Assembly: GCA_038232055.1 (NCBI GenBank)
Contig: JBBSIN010000046.1
Location: forward strand, 1 to 20,215
Origin: JBBSIN01 sp038232055
GTDB lineage: Bacteria > Actinomycetota > Actinomycetes > JADGOV01
DNA: 20,215 nucleotides
Direction of reading: 5' to 3'
Shown: positions 1-8,873 of the stretch, piece by piece
Layout of the letters: each line of letters starts with the position of its first letter
How positions within the stretch are numbered: position 1 is the first letter of the stretch
Position numbers and translations under genes: made by a program
The notes under the pieces: generated by a model
Told to the model about the DNA's origin: nothing
What the model saw: only the letters and a program-made list of their open reading frames with translations
The model's database searches: none

Positions 1-1
1 C

Positions 2-2296
2 ACCTACTGCCGCACGGTCGGCATCGAGTACATGCACATCCAAGACCCGGAGCAGCGCCGCTGGCTCCAGGGTCACGTCGAGGTGCCGCACACGAAGCCC
101 CACCGCGAGGAGCAGTTGCGCATCCTCGGGAAGCTCAACCAGGCCGAGGCCTTCGAGACGTTCCTGCCGACCCAGTACGTCGGGCAGAAGCGCTTCTCGC
201 TCGAGGGCGGCGAGACGCTAATCCCGCTCCTGGACGCGATTCTCGCCAAAGCGGCGCATGACGACATGGATGAGGTCGTCATCGGCATGCCCCATCGGGG
301 GCGACTCAACGTGCTGGCCAACATCGTCGGCAAGTCCTACACGCAGATCTTCCAGGAGTTCGAAGGCAACGTCGACCCGCGGACGGCGCACGGCTCGGGC
401 GACGTGAAGTACCACCTCGGCGACGAGGGCCGCTACACGGCGCACGACGGCGAGACCGTTCCGGTGTCCCTCACCTCCAATCCGAGCCACCTCGAGGCCG
501 TCGACCCCGTGCTCGAAGGCGTCGTCCGGGCGAAGCAGGACCTGATCAACCGCGGCGAGGACGGCTTCACGGTGCTGCCGGTCATGCTGCACGGTGACGC
601 CGCGTTCGCCGGCCAGGGTGTTGTCGCGGAGACCCTCAACCTCTCCCAGCTGCGCGGATACCGAACCGGGGGAACTGTTCACGTGGTCGTGAACAACCAG
701 GTCGGCTTCACCACCTCGCCGGCCTCGGCCCGGTCGAGTGTCTACGCGACCGACGTCGCCCGCATGATCCAGGCGCCGATCTTTCACGTCAACGGTGACG
801 ACCCGGAAGCCTGCGTGCGGGTGTCGCGGCTGGCGTACGAGTTCCGGCAGGCGTTCCGCAAGGACGTCGTCATAGACATGGTCTGCTACCGCCGACGGGG
901 CCACTCCGAGGTCGACGAGCCGTCGTTCACCCAGCCCGTCATGTACGACCTCATCGACGTCAAGCGCTCGGTGCGCAAGCTCTACACCGAGTCGCTCATC
1001 GGTCGCGGCGACATCACCCTCGAGGAGGCCGAGTCAGCGCTGCGCGACTACCAGGGGCAGCTCGAGCGGGTGTTCGCCGAGACCCGGGACACCACGAAGG
1101 CACGCGTCGAGGACGGGCCGTCCGCGCTACCGGACGACGCCGGTGACGTCGAGACCGGCGTACCGCTCGAGGTCGTCAAGGGGATCGCCGAGGCGCAGAT
1201 CGACCTGCCGGCGGGCTTCACGGTCCACAAGCGGCTCCAGCCCCAGCTGCAGAAGCGGGCCGGAATCGTCGACGACGACACGGTCGATTGGGCGATGGGC
1301 GAGGCGATCGCCTTCGGCTCACTGCTGCTGGCCGGACGGCCGGTGCGCCTGGCCGGGCAGGACAGCCGGCGCGGCACGTTCGGGCACCGGCATGCGATCG
1401 TGGTCGACCGCAAGACCGGAGTGGAGCACACCCCGCTGGCACACCTCTCCGACGACCAGGCGCCGTTCTACGTCTACGACTCCCTACTCTCCGAGTTTGC
1501 GGCGATGGGCTTCGAGTACGGCTACTCGGTGGCGCGGCCGGACGCGCTCGTGTTGTGGGAGGCGCAGTTCGGCGACTTCGCCGACGGGGCGCAATCCATC
1601 GTCGACGAGTTCATTTCGGCCGGCGAGGAGAAGTGGGGACAGCGGTCCTCCGTCGTACTCCTGCTTCCGCACGGTTACGAGGGCCAGGGGCCCGATCACT
1701 CCTCCGCCCGCATCGAGCGTTACCTCTCGCTCTGCGCCGAGGACAACATGCGGGTCGCCTACCCCTCGACCCCGGCGAGCTACTTCCACCTGCTGCGCCG
1801 GCAGGCCCTCTCGCCCACCCGCAAACCGCTTATCGTCTTCACCCCGAAGTCAATGCTGCGGCTCAAGGCGGCCGCCTCGTCGACGCGCGACTTCACCAAC
1901 GGCAGCTTCCAGCCGGTTCTCCCGGACCCGGCAGCCGGCCGGTCCGTACGCCGGGTCGTGCTGTGCACCGGCAAGGTTTACTACGACCTCGCGGCGGCAC
2001 GCACCAAACGCGAGGCAACCGACACGGCGATCCTTCGCGTCGAGCAGCTCTACCCGCTGCCCACCGACGAGATCGTCGAGGCGATCGCCGACTACCCCGA
2101 CGCCGACCTGGTCTGGGTGCAGGAGGAACCGGCGCAGATGGGCGCATGGCCGTTCATGGCGCTCAACTTGTCCGAGCACCTCGACGGCCGGACGCTGCGC
2201 CGGATCTCCAGGCCGGCCAGCGCGTCACCGGCCGCGGGCTCACAGGTGCGGCACGACGCGGAGCAGAAGGCACTTCTCGACGCCGTGTACGGGTAG
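2..2296 (+). CDS. kgd: 2-oxoglutarate dehydrogenase/decarboxylase E1 (Kgd), C-terminal part
   Basis: This is the 3' part (764 codons) of the large actinobacterial thiamine-diphosphate enzyme that decarboxylates 2-oxoglutarate in the TCA cycle. The frame is open from base 2, and the first visible residues (TYCRTVGIEYMHIQD) are internal E1 sequence, so the true start and any N-terminal E2-like acyltransferase domain lie off the window. The ThDP-binding part is clear: MLHGDAAFAGQGV near 580-620 and VVNNQVGFTT near 685-715, then YRRRGHSEVDEPSFTQP near 885-940. The pyrimidine-binding domain carries GQDSRRGTFGHRHA near 1357-1395, and the C-terminal domain ends at a TAG. A 57-aa DUF6104 gene follows after 4 nt and is probably cotranscribed. 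The family call is very secure. Whether the full protein is the KGD fusion type rather than plain SucA is inferred from the actinobacterial setting. Confidence 0.96.
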   Translation, partial: TYCRTVGIEYMHIQDPEQRRWLQGHVEVPHTKPHREEQLRILGKLNQAEAFETFLPTQYVGQKRFSLEGGETLIPLLDAILAKAAHDDMDEVVIGMPHRGRLNVLANIVGKSYTQIFQEFEGNVDPRTAHGSGDVKYHLGDEGRYTAHDGETVPVSLTSNPSHLEAVDPVLEGVVRAKQDLINRGEDGFTVLPVMLHGDAAFAGQGVVAETLNLSQLRGYRTGGTVHVVVNNQVGFTTSPASARSSVYATDVARMIQAPIFHVNGDDPEACVRVSRLAYEFRQAFRKDVVIDMVCYRRRGHSEVDEPSFTQPVMYDLIDVKRSVRKLYTESLIGRGDITLEEAESALRDYQGQLERVFAETRDTTKARVEDGPSALPDDAGDVETGVPLEVVKGIAEAQIDLPAGFTVHKRLQPQLQKRAGIVDDDTVDWAMGEAIAFGSLLLAGRPVRLAGQDSRRGTFGHRHAIVVDRKTGVEHTPLAHLSDDQAPFYVYDSLLSEFAAMGFEYGYSVARPDALVLWEAQFGDFADGAQSIVDEFISAGEEKWGQRSSVVLLLPHGYEGQGPDHSSARIERYLSLCAEDNMRVAYPSTPASYFHLLRRQALSPTRKPLIVFTPKSMLRLKAAASSTRDFTNGSFQPVLPDPAAGRSVRRVVLCTGKVYYDLAAARTKREATDTAILRVEQLYPLPTDEIVEAIADYPDADLVWVQEEPAQMGAWPFMALNLSEHLDGRTLRRISRPASASPAAGSQVRHDAEQKALLDAVYG

Positions 2297-2300
2297 CGGC

Positions 2301-2474
2301 ATGTACTTCACCGACCGTGGCATCGAGGAGCTTGCCGATCGCCGGGGCGAGGAGAGCGTGACGGTGGCTTGGCTCGCCGAGCGGTTGCGCGACTTCGTGG
2401 ACCTCAACCCGGAGTTCGAGGTGCCGACCGAGCGGTTGGCCACCTGGCTCGCGCGTCTCGACGACGACGAGTGA
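2301..2474 (+). CDS. small acidic DUF6104-type protein
   Basis: A 57-aa protein starts at ATG 2301, only 4 nt after the kgd stop, and ends at TGA 2474. It begins MYFTDRGIEELADRRGEE and ends in an acidic ARLDDDE tail. I recognise it as the short actinobacterial family DUF6104, which I recall sitting directly after kgd. It has no signal peptide, membrane segment or cysteine, and is probably a small helical cytoplasmic protein. The tight spacing suggests translational coupling with kgd. Its biochemical function is unknown, so a role in 2-oxoglutarate dehydrogenase regulation or assembly would be guilt by association only. No good Shine-Dalgarno precedes it, which fits coupling. Confidence 0.85.
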   Translation: MYFTDRGIEELADRRGEESVTVAWLAERLRDFVDLNPEFEVPTERLATWLARLDDDE

Positions 2475-2507
2475 GGGCCGGCACCGCGAGCTGGCCCGGT
2501 TCGCCGA

Positions 2508-3470
2508 TCAGACCGTGAAGACGACCTTCCCGAAGACGTCGCCGGCGGCCATCGATGCGAAGCCCGCACGCGCGTCGGCCAGCGGCCGCACCGAGTCGAC
2601 AACTGGCCGCACGCCACTCGCGTCGAGAAAGGACAGCAGCTGCTCGAGCTCCGTCCGAGTCCCCATCGTCGAGCCGACCACCGACAGCTGGAGGAAGAAC
2701 ACTCGGTTGAGCTGAGCCGGCGGGTTGAAGCCGCTCGTCGCGCCGGCGACCACGAGCGTGCCACCCGGCCGCAGCGACTTGAGTGAGTGGTCCCACGTCG
2801 CCTCGCCCACCGTCTCGAGCACCGCGTCAACTCGCGCCGGCAGCCGAGCCCCGGACTCGAAGACCTCGTGCGCACCGAGGTCGAGCGCTCGCTCGCGCTT
2901 CTTGTCACTCCGGCTCGTCGCCCAGACGACAAAGCCGGCCGCCCGGCCGAGCGCGATCGCCGCGCTCGCGACGCCACCACCCGCGCCCTGCACGAGGACC
3001 CGCTGTCCCGGCCGCAGGTTCGAGCGCACGAACAGCATCCGGTACGCCGTCAGCCAGGCCGTCGGCACGCAGGCCGCCTCCTCGAAGGAGAGCGATGCCG
3101 GCTTCGGCACGAGGTTTCGCCGCGGTACGACGACCCGCTCGGCGAAGGTGCCGTCGTGCTTTTCGGACAACAGCGAGCGGCGGGGATCCATCGTCTCGTC
3201 ACCGACGCTCGGGTCCGCGACCACCGCGTGCACGACGACCTCGTTGCCGTCCTCGTCGAGTCCTGCCGCGTCGCAACCAAGCACGATCGGCAGCTGCTCG
3301 GGCTTGATGCCGACGCCGCGCAACGTCCACAGGTCGTGATGGTTGAGCGCTGCTGCCTGCACGGTGACGGTCGTCCAGCCGTCGGGTGCCGTGGGATCCG
3401 GTCGGTCGCCGATCTCCAGCCCCGAGAGCGGATCGTCTGCGCAGATGCGGGCGGCGGTCACGGCGAGCAT
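2508..3470 (-). CDS. zinc-independent MDR-family NAD(P)H:quinone oxidoreductase-like protein
   Basis: This 320-aa member of the medium-chain dehydrogenase/reductase superfamily has an N-terminal GroES-like domain (ALNHHDLWTLRGVG, then LGCDAAGLDEDGNEVV). The Rossmann cofactor domain carries VLVQGAGGGVASAAIALGRAAG, followed by ATSRSDKKRERALDLGAHEVF, as in NAD(P)H-using quinone/enone reductases. The cluster of four cysteines that binds structural zinc in alcohol dehydrogenases is absent, so it is probably a zinc-free reductase; its substrate is unknown. The start is ATG 3470. On the minus strand a TAGGGT hexamer (3478-3483) lies 7 nt before it, the layout of a leaderless mRNA, so it likely has its own promoter although the malic enzyme gene upstream runs the same way. 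It converges on the DUF6104 gene with a 33-bp gap. Confidence 0.88.
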   Translation of the reverse strand: MLAVTAARICADDPLSGLEIGDRPDPTAPDGWTTVTVQAAALNHHDLWTLRGVGIKPEQLPIVLGCDAAGLDEDGNEVVVHAVVADPSVGDETMDPRRSLLSEKHDGTFAERVVVPRRNLVPKPASLSFEEAACVPTAWLTAYRMLFVRSNLRPGQRVLVQGAGGGVASAAIALGRAAGFVVWATSRSDKKRERALDLGAHEVFESGARLPARVDAVLETVGEATWDHSLKSLRPGGTLVVAGATSGFNPPAQLNRVFFLQLSVVGSTMGTRTELEQLLSFLDASGVRPVVDSVRPLADARAGFASMAAGDVFGKVVFTV

Positions 3471-3477
3471 GCGTCCG

Positions 3478-3483
3478 ACCCTA
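3478..3483 (-). promoter_or_regulatory. probable -10 box (TAGGGT) of a leaderless promoter for the MDR gene
   Basis: On the minus strand the hexamer TAGGGT fits the actinobacterial TANNNT -10 consensus and lies 7 nt upstream of ATG 3470. That spacing would put the transcription start at or next to the start codon. No Shine-Dalgarno sequence is present. No -35 box was identified. Confidence 0.5.
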
Positions 3484-3520
3484 ACGCGGGGCTTCCGGCG
3501 TCGGACGGCCCCAGCCGCGG

Positions 3521-4702
<1,182 letters not shown>

Positions 4703-4727
4703 CGACACCCTCCTCCCGACGGGGCGT

Positions 4728-4743
4728 TGATGCTGTCACATCA
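4728..4743. promoter_or_regulatory. short inverted repeat in the malic enzyme / ABC importer intergenic region
   Basis: TGATG and CATCA form a 5-bp inverted repeat with a 6-bp centre, upstream of the malic enzyme start on the minus strand. It could be a small operator for a dimeric regulator, but a 5-bp dyad is weak evidence and no known consensus was matched. Confidence 0.2.
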
Positions 4744-4754
4744 TGGCGGCCGGC

Positions 4755-4785
4755 GCGGGGGCTGGCATACGCGGGGGCTGGCATA
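4755..4785 (+). repeat. 15-bp tandem direct repeat upstream of the ABC importer operon
   Basis: GCGGGGGCTGGCATA occurs at 4755-4769 and again, identical, at 4771-4785 with one base between them. The second copy runs into CATAGT (4783-4788), a possible -10 hexamer for the importer about 35 nt before the GTG start. The pair could be a duplicated promoter or operator element, or simply slippage. Confidence 0.6.
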
Positions 4786-4821
4786 GTGGCGCGCATCGAC
4801 ATTTCCATACCGGAGGCATCC

Positions 4822-5727
4822 GTGCACAAGCACTCCACGCGCCGTTACCGGCTGGCTGCGGGATCCACGCTCGTCGGGGCATCGCTGCTCCTCGCCGGCT
4901 GCGGCGGCGGCTCGACGGGCGAGGCGCTCGGTTCCAGCAGCACGCCGCCGGCCAGCCAGGACAGCGGACTGGCCACCAAGGTGCCGGCCGACATCAAGAC
5001 CGACGGGGTGATCACGGTCGGCACCGACGCGACGTACGCCCCGAGCGAGTTCCTCGACACGGACGGAAAGACGGTCATCGGCTTCGACGTCGACCTCTTC
5101 AATGCGGTCGCCGGCAAGCTGGGGCTCAAGGCGAAGTTCCAGCCGGCGCCGTTCAACTCCATCATCACCGGCGTCTCGTCCGGAAAGTACGAGATCGGCG
5201 TCTCCTCGTTCACGATCAACCCGCAGCGCAAGCAGCAGGCCAACATGGTCAGCTACTTCAGCGCCGGCACCCAGTGGGCGACGAAGAAGGGCAACCCCGC
5301 CGGTATCGACATCGCCAACGCCTGTGGCAAGCGGATCGCCGTACAGCAGGCAACAGTCCAGGTCGACGACCTCGCCGCCCGCACGAAGAAGTGCAAGGCC
5401 GGCGGCAAGCCAGCCATCCAGGTGGACCAGTACCAGGGGCAGGACCAGGCGACGTCGTCCGTCGCGTCGGGCAAGGACGACGCGATGCTCGCCGACTCAC
5501 CGGTCGCCGCGTACGCCGCCAAGCAGTCCGGGGGCGCCCTCGAAACGCTCGGCGAGATCTACGACTCCGCTCCGTATGGGTACGTCGTCAAGAAGCAGCA
5601 GGCCGACTTCGCGCAAGCCCTGGCAGATGCGCTGAAGGCACTTCTCGCCGACGGCACCTACCAAAAGGTCCTCCAGAAGTGGGGGGTCACCCAGGGCGCC
5701 ATCCCCGCCCCTGCCGTCAACCCGTAG
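4822..5727 (+). CDS. polar amino-acid ABC transporter substrate-binding lipoprotein
   Basis: A 301-aa extracytoplasmic solute-binding protein of the SBP_bac_3 family (glutamate/glutamine/arginine type), lipid-anchored outside the membrane. GTG 4822 was chosen over the in-frame GTG 4786 because GGAG (4812-4815) lies 6 nt before it and it gives a proper lipoprotein signal: HKHSTRRYR, a hydrophobic stretch, then LLLAG followed by Cys27. After a Ser/Gly-rich linker comes the family core DGVITVGTDATYAPSEFLD and IGFDVDLFNAVAGKLGLKAKF, then ISSFTINPQRKQ-like sequence and GKDDAMLADSPVAAYAAKQ. It is first in a three-gene importer operon, with the permease starting 6 nt after its stop. The exact ligand cannot be read from sequence, but acidic or amide amino acids are the likely class. 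Confidence 0.93.
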   Translation: MHKHSTRRYRLAAGSTLVGASLLLAGCGGGSTGEALGSSSTPPASQDSGLATKVPADIKTDGVITVGTDATYAPSEFLDTDGKTVIGFDVDLFNAVAGKLGLKAKFQPAPFNSIITGVSSGKYEIGVSSFTINPQRKQQANMVSYFSAGTQWATKKGNPAGIDIANACGKRIAVQQATVQVDDLAARTKKCKAGGKPAIQVDQYQGQDQATSSVASGKDDAMLADSPVAAYAAKQSGGALETLGEIYDSAPYGYVVKKQQADFAQALADALKALLADGTYQKVLQKWGVTQGAIPAPAVNP

Positions 5728-5733
5728 TCGGAG

Positions 5734-6681
5734 ATGGCCAGCTCCGCGGAGGCGACCCGGGTTCGGTCCGACGAGGTCGCCGTCGTACCCGTTCGCCATC
5801 CCGGTCGCTGGGTCGCGGCGGCGATCGTCCTCCTGCTCGTCGCCATGTTCGCGCACATGCTGGTCACGAACGAGGCGTTCCAGTGGAGCTTCCTGGTCCA
5901 AAACGCCTTGCGGCCATCGGTGGTCAACGGGGCGCGCACGTCCATCGTCCTCACCGTCCTTGCGATGGTCATCGGCGTGACTCTCGGCATCGTCGTCGCG
6001 ATCATGCGGCTCTCCGCCAACCCGATCCTGTCGGCGACCTCGTGGGTCTACACCTGGTTCTTCCGAGCAGTGCCGCGCGTCGTGCTCCTTGTCCTGTTCG
6101 GGAACCTCGGGATCCTCTACGCCCGCTACGAGTTCGGCCTGCCCTTCGACCGGCAGCTCGCCGGCCTGCTCGGTGTCGACATCAACGGGCGCTTGTTCGG
6201 TGTCAACGCTCGCACGATCCTCACCGGTTTCATGGCCGGGCTGCTCGGTCTCGCCCTGTCGGAGGCGGCGTACATGGCCGAGATCGTGCGCGGGGGTATC
6301 GCGTCGATCGACCGCGGGCAGGAGGAGGCGGCGCAAGCCCTCGGCATGCGTCGCGGGCTGACCATGCGCCGGGTCATCCTGCCGCAGGCGATGCGCGTCA
6401 TCGTGCCGCCGACCGGCAACGAGACCATCGCGATGCTCAAGGACACGTCCCTGGTCGCGTTCGTCCCGGTTACGAACGAGCTCTTCTTCCAGCTGCAGGC
6501 GGTCGGCAACCGGACCTTCCGGCCCTTCCCGATGCTCGTCGCGGCGTGCCTGTGGTACCTCGCCATGACCAGCGTGCTCATGGTCGCTCAGTACTTCCTG
6601 GAACGGCGCTTCTCGCGCGGTACCCGCAGCGCGCCAACCGGCCGGCGATGGCTCGTCTTCGGTGGCGGGGCGGCACGGTGA
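5734..6681 (+). CDS. polar amino-acid ABC transporter permease
   Basis: A 315-aa inner-membrane permease of the HisMQ/GlnP class. A cytoplasmic N-terminus (ASSAEATRVRSDEVAVV) precedes the first membrane segment, AAAIVLLLVAMFAHMLV. The transmembrane core follows, with VVNGARTSIVLTVLAMVIGVTLG typical of the His/Glu/Gln/Arg/opine permease subfamily. The EAA loop that docks to the ATPase is visible as QEEAAQALGMRRGLTMRRVILPQAMRVIVPP near 6318-6410. A longer loop (FGLPFDRQLAGLLGVDING) sits between membrane segments and is also seen in related actinobacterial permeases. GGAG directly abuts ATG 5734, so translation is probably coupled to the upstream gene. The stop overlaps the next gene's GTG start (GTGA). 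As the only permease here it probably works as a homodimer. Confidence 0.93.
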   Translation: MASSAEATRVRSDEVAVVPVRHPGRWVAAAIVLLLVAMFAHMLVTNEAFQWSFLVQNALRPSVVNGARTSIVLTVLAMVIGVTLGIVVAIMRLSANPILSATSWVYTWFFRAVPRVVLLVLFGNLGILYARYEFGLPFDRQLAGLLGVDINGRLFGVNARTILTGFMAGLLGLALSEAAYMAEIVRGGIASIDRGQEEAAQALGMRRGLTMRRVILPQAMRVIVPPTGNETIAMLKDTSLVAFVPVTNELFFQLQAVGNRTFRPFPMLVAACLWYLAMTSVLMVAQYFLERRFSRGTRSAPTGRRWLVFGGGAAR

Positions 6682-7442
6682 GCGCTCCGATGGTGCGCGC
6701 CGAGGCCGTGCACAAGTCCTTCGGCCGCCTCGAGGTGCTCAAGGGCATCGACCTCGAGGTGTCCCCGGGACAGGTCATGTGCCTGCTCGGCCCCTCCGGG
6801 TCGGGCAAGTCGACGTTCCTGCGCTGCATCAACCATCTCGACAAGATCGACTCCGGCAAGCTGTACGTCGACGGAGAGCTCGTCGGCTACCGCCAGCACG
6901 GCAGCAAGCTGCACGAGCTGCGCGAGAAGGAGGTGGCCCGCAAGCGCGCCGAGATCGGGATGGTCTTCCAGCGCTTCAATCTGTTCCCGCATCGCACCGC
7001 CCTGGAGAACGTCACCGAGGCGCCCATCCGGGTCAAGGGAACACCGAAGGGAACCGCCGCGAAGAGCGCCCGTGTGCTCCTGGACCGGGTCGGCCTCGCC
7101 GACAAGGTCGACGCCTATCCGAACCAGCTCTCCGGCGGCCAGCAGCAGCGGGTCGCGATCGCGCGGGCGTTGGCGATGAATCCGAAACTCATGCTCTTCG
7201 ACGAGCCGACGTCGGCCCTCGACCCGGAGCTGGTCGGGGAGGTCCTCGACGTCATGCGCGACCTCGCCCGTACCGGCATGACGATGGTCGTCGTGACCCA
7301 CGAGATGGGTTTCGCCCGCGAGGTCGGCGACACGCTCGTCTTCATGGACGACGGGGTGGTGGTCGAGGCCGGCGACCCGCGCGCCGTACTCGCCAACCCT
7401 CAGCAGGACCGCACGAAAGCCTTTCTGTCCAAGGTGCTGTAG
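6678..7442 (+). CDS. polar amino-acid ABC transporter ATP-binding protein
   Basis: A 254-aa ATPase that drives the importer from the cytoplasmic face. Walker A GPSGSGKST lies at residues 38-46, the Q-loop in GMVFQRFNLFPH, signature LSGGQQQR at 151-158, Walker B LMLFDEP at 171-177 and the switch histidine His208 in VVVTHEMGFA. These are the GlnQ/HisP-type motifs, and all catalytic residues are present. The start is GTG 6678, overlapping the permease stop by 4 nt (GTGA), which indicates translational coupling; the in-frame ATG 6690 is an alternative. The gene ends 54 nt before rmlC, which appears to have its own promoter. Confidence 0.95.
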   Translation: MSAPMVRAEAVHKSFGRLEVLKGIDLEVSPGQVMCLLGPSGSGKSTFLRCINHLDKIDSGKLYVDGELVGYRQHGSKLHELREKEVARKRAEIGMVFQRFNLFPHRTALENVTEAPIRVKGTPKGTAAKSARVLLDRVGLADKVDAYPNQLSGGQQQRVAIARALAMNPKLMLFDEPTSALDPELVGEVLDVMRDLARTGMTMVVVTHEMGFAREVGDTLVFMDDGVVVEAGDPRAVLANPQQDRTKAFLSKVL

Positions 7443-7482
7443 GCCGCGCCGGCCTCGGCGGAGGGTCTCGCGGCGCGCGGTC

Positions 7483-7488
7483 TAGGGT
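7483..7488 (+). promoter_or_regulatory. probable -10 box (TAGGGT) of a leaderless rmlC promoter
   Basis: TAGGGT matches TANNNT and lies 8 nt before GTG 7497, with no Shine-Dalgarno between, so the transcript should begin at or near the start codon. It is the same hexamer as at the MDR gene and the small membrane-protein gene. Confidence 0.5.
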
Positions 7489-7496
7489 CGCTTCCC

Positions 7497-8105
7497 GTGG
7501 ACGTACGACCGCTTGCCGTCGAGGGCGCATGGGCCTTTACCCCCCGCCAGTTTCCCGATGAGCGCGGCGTGTTCCTCGAGTGGTTCACCACTGAGGCGCT
7601 CGCCTACGCGGTAGGGCACCCCTTGTCCCTGGCGCAGGCGAACAACTCGGTGTCCCGCCGCGGCACTCTGCGCGGGATCCACTACGCCGATGTCCCGCCG
7701 AGCCAGGCCAAGTACGTCTACTGCGCGTATGGCGCGGTGCTCGACGTGGTCGTCGACATCCGCGTCGGCTCGCCGACGTACGCCTCGCACGACAGTGTCG
7801 TCCTCGACGACAAGGACCGGCGCACGGTCTACGTCGCCGAGGGTCTCGGCCACGCGTTTCTCGCCCTCACCGACGGCGCGTCCTTGACCTACCTGTGCTC
7901 CACGCCCTACGCACCGGCCCGCGAGCACGCCATTCACCCACTCGACCCCGACCTCGCGCTGCCGTGGCCCACTGACATGGAACCCTTGCTATCACGGAAG
8001 GACGCCGCCGCACCGACGCTCGCCGAGGCCGCCAGCGACGGGGCGCTGCCGTCGTACGACGACTGCCTCGCCTTTTACGAGTCCCTGCGGACGAGCGGCC
8101 AGTAG
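7497..8105 (+). CDS. rmlC: dTDP-4-dehydrorhamnose 3,5-epimerase family protein
   Basis: A 202-aa cupin-fold epimerase of the RmlC family, which epimerises C3 and C5 of dTDP-4-keto-6-deoxyglucose in dTDP-L-rhamnose synthesis. Visible motifs are FPDERGVFLEWF, NNSVSRRGTLRGIHY with the catalytic His62, DVVVDIRVGSPTY, and GLGHAFLALTDGASLTYLCSTPYAP with the tyrosine expected near the active site. The tail EHAIHPLDPDLALPWP is also typical. Related enzymes that epimerise only C5 in antibiotic sugar pathways look similar, so the exact product is not certain. Start GTG 7497 is leaderless by its promoter. The partner genes rmlD and rmlB lie 9.6 kb downstream on the other strand, an unusual split. Its 3' end overlaps sodX by 31 bp in the opposite direction. 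Confidence 0.9.
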   Translation: MDVRPLAVEGAWAFTPRQFPDERGVFLEWFTTEALAYAVGHPLSLAQANNSVSRRGTLRGIHYADVPPSQAKYVYCAYGAVLDVVVDIRVGSPTYASHDSVVLDDKDRRTVYVAEGLGHAFLALTDGASLTYLCSTPYAPAREHAIHPLDPDLALPWPTDMEPLLSRKDAAAPTLAEAASDGALPSYDDCLAFYESLRTSGQ

Positions 8106-8386
8106 CGCCAGACGACGCGGCCGAGGATCGCTGCGTCGGGGACCGGACCGAAGGCTCGGCTGTCGGTCGACTCCTCGGGGTTGTCACCCGCCACCTCCCA
8201 GCCTCCCGGCGTACGACGCGCCAGGCGCTTGACGCCGACCGGCCGTCCGGGCAGGGCCACCACAGCGACGTCCCCGACCCGGACGGCCACCCCATAGCGA
8301 ACGACGACGAGGTCTCCGGGCAGCAGATGCGGCACCATCGACCGTCCGGTGACCGCTGCCCGCCCCCATCGGAAGCTCGTTCCCAC
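8075..8386 (-). CDS. sodX: nickel-type superoxide dismutase maturation protease
   Basis: A 103-aa S26 (signal-peptidase I) family serine protease that removes the SodN propeptide to expose the nickel-binding N-terminal histidine. The catalytic serine is Ser16 in TGRSMVPHLLPGD and the likely general base is Lys53 in GVKRLARR. The GDN box is at 67-69, then STDSRAFGPVP and ILGRVVWRYWP. No membrane anchor is visible, consistent with cytoplasmic SodN processing. GTG 8386 is the only usable start codon upstream of Ser16; a start further upstream would run into the sodN leader. It is divergent from sodN with a 42-bp gap. Its last 31 bp overlap the 3' end of rmlC antiparallel, so the two transcripts could interfere. 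Confidence 0.9.
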   Translation of the reverse strand: MGTSFRWGRAAVTGRSMVPHLLPGDLVVVRYGVAVRVGDVAVVALPGRPVGVKRLARRTPGGWEVAGDNPEESTDSRAFGPVPDAAILGRVVWRYWPLVRRDS

Positions 8387-8392
8387 GGCGGA

Positions 8393-8398
8393 TAGTCT
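8393..8398 (+). promoter_or_regulatory. probable sodN -10 box (TAGTCT)
   Basis: TAGTCT fits TANNNT and would start transcription near 8405, giving a short leader containing GGAAGGGAG (8415-8422 region) before ATG 8429. The 42-bp sodX/sodN gap must also hold the sodX promoter on the other strand, so the two probably overlap and may be co-regulated. Confidence 0.4.
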
Positions 8399-8428
8399 CG
8401 GTCCTGTCCACCGAGGAAGGGAGTTCCG

Positions 8429-8839
8429 ATGACACTTCTCCGTCGACTGCTGACGCCATCGAGGACCGTGTCGGCGCACTGCGACCTGCCCTGCGGCGTC
8501 TATGACCCCGCACAGGCCCGTATCGAGGCCGAGTCGGTGAAGGCCCTCCAGGAGAAATACCAGGGTAACGACGACCCGGACTACCGGACGCGGGCGCTGT
8601 TCATCAAGGAGCAGCGCGCCGACCTGGTCAAGCACCACCTCTGGGTCCTCTGGACCGACTACTTCAAGCCGCCGCACTTCGAGAAGTACCCCCACCTGCA
8701 CGAGCTGTTCAACGAGGCGACGAAGCTCGCCGGCGCCTCGGGGACCAAGGGCTCGGTCGACCCGAAAACCGGCCAGCAGCTGCTGGACAAGATCGACGAG
8801 ATCGCGAAGATCTTCTGGGAGACCAAGCAGGCCGTCTGA
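8429..8839 (+). CDS. sodN: nickel superoxide dismutase precursor
   Basis: The 136-aa precursor of Ni-SOD dismutates superoxide to peroxide and oxygen in the cytoplasm. A 16-residue basic propeptide (MTLLRRLLTPSRTVSA) precedes HCDLPCGVYDPAQARIEAES, the diagnostic nickel hook. After cleavage His1, Cys2 and Cys6 bind nickel; in the precursor these are His17, Cys18 and Cys22. The remainder (KEQRADLVKHHLWVLWTDYFKPPHFEKYP, ending KIFWETKQAV) is the family four-helix body that assembles as a hexamer. Length and motifs are complete. A strong ribosome-binding site lies 6 nt before ATG. Adjacent divergent sodX supplies the maturation protease, so the locus is a complete Ni-SOD module; no iron or manganese SOD is seen here. 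Confidence 0.98.
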   Translation: MTLLRRLLTPSRTVSAHCDLPCGVYDPAQARIEAESVKALQEKYQGNDDPDYRTRALFIKEQRADLVKHHLWVLWTDYFKPPHFEKYPHLHELFNEATKLAGASGTKGSVDPKTGQQLLDKIDEIAKIFWETKQAV

Positions 8840-8855
8840 GCGGCGTACGTCGCAA

Positions 8856-8873
8856 CGCTGGTATGCCCCAGCG
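8856..8873 (+). terminator. weak hairpin after sodN, possible terminator
   Basis: CGCTGG (8856-8861) and CCAGCG (8868-8873) form a 6-bp stem with a 6-nt loop, 16 nt after the sodN stop. There is no T-run, which is common for actinobacterial terminators but leaves the call weak. Confidence 0.3.

Noticed and set aside
4743..7442. An 899-codon open frame across the whole ABC importer
   Set aside because: Only its last 255 codons (6678-7442) code for the ATPase. The earlier part is Arg/Gly-rich shadow of the lipoprotein and permease genes in another frame, typical of high-GC DNA.
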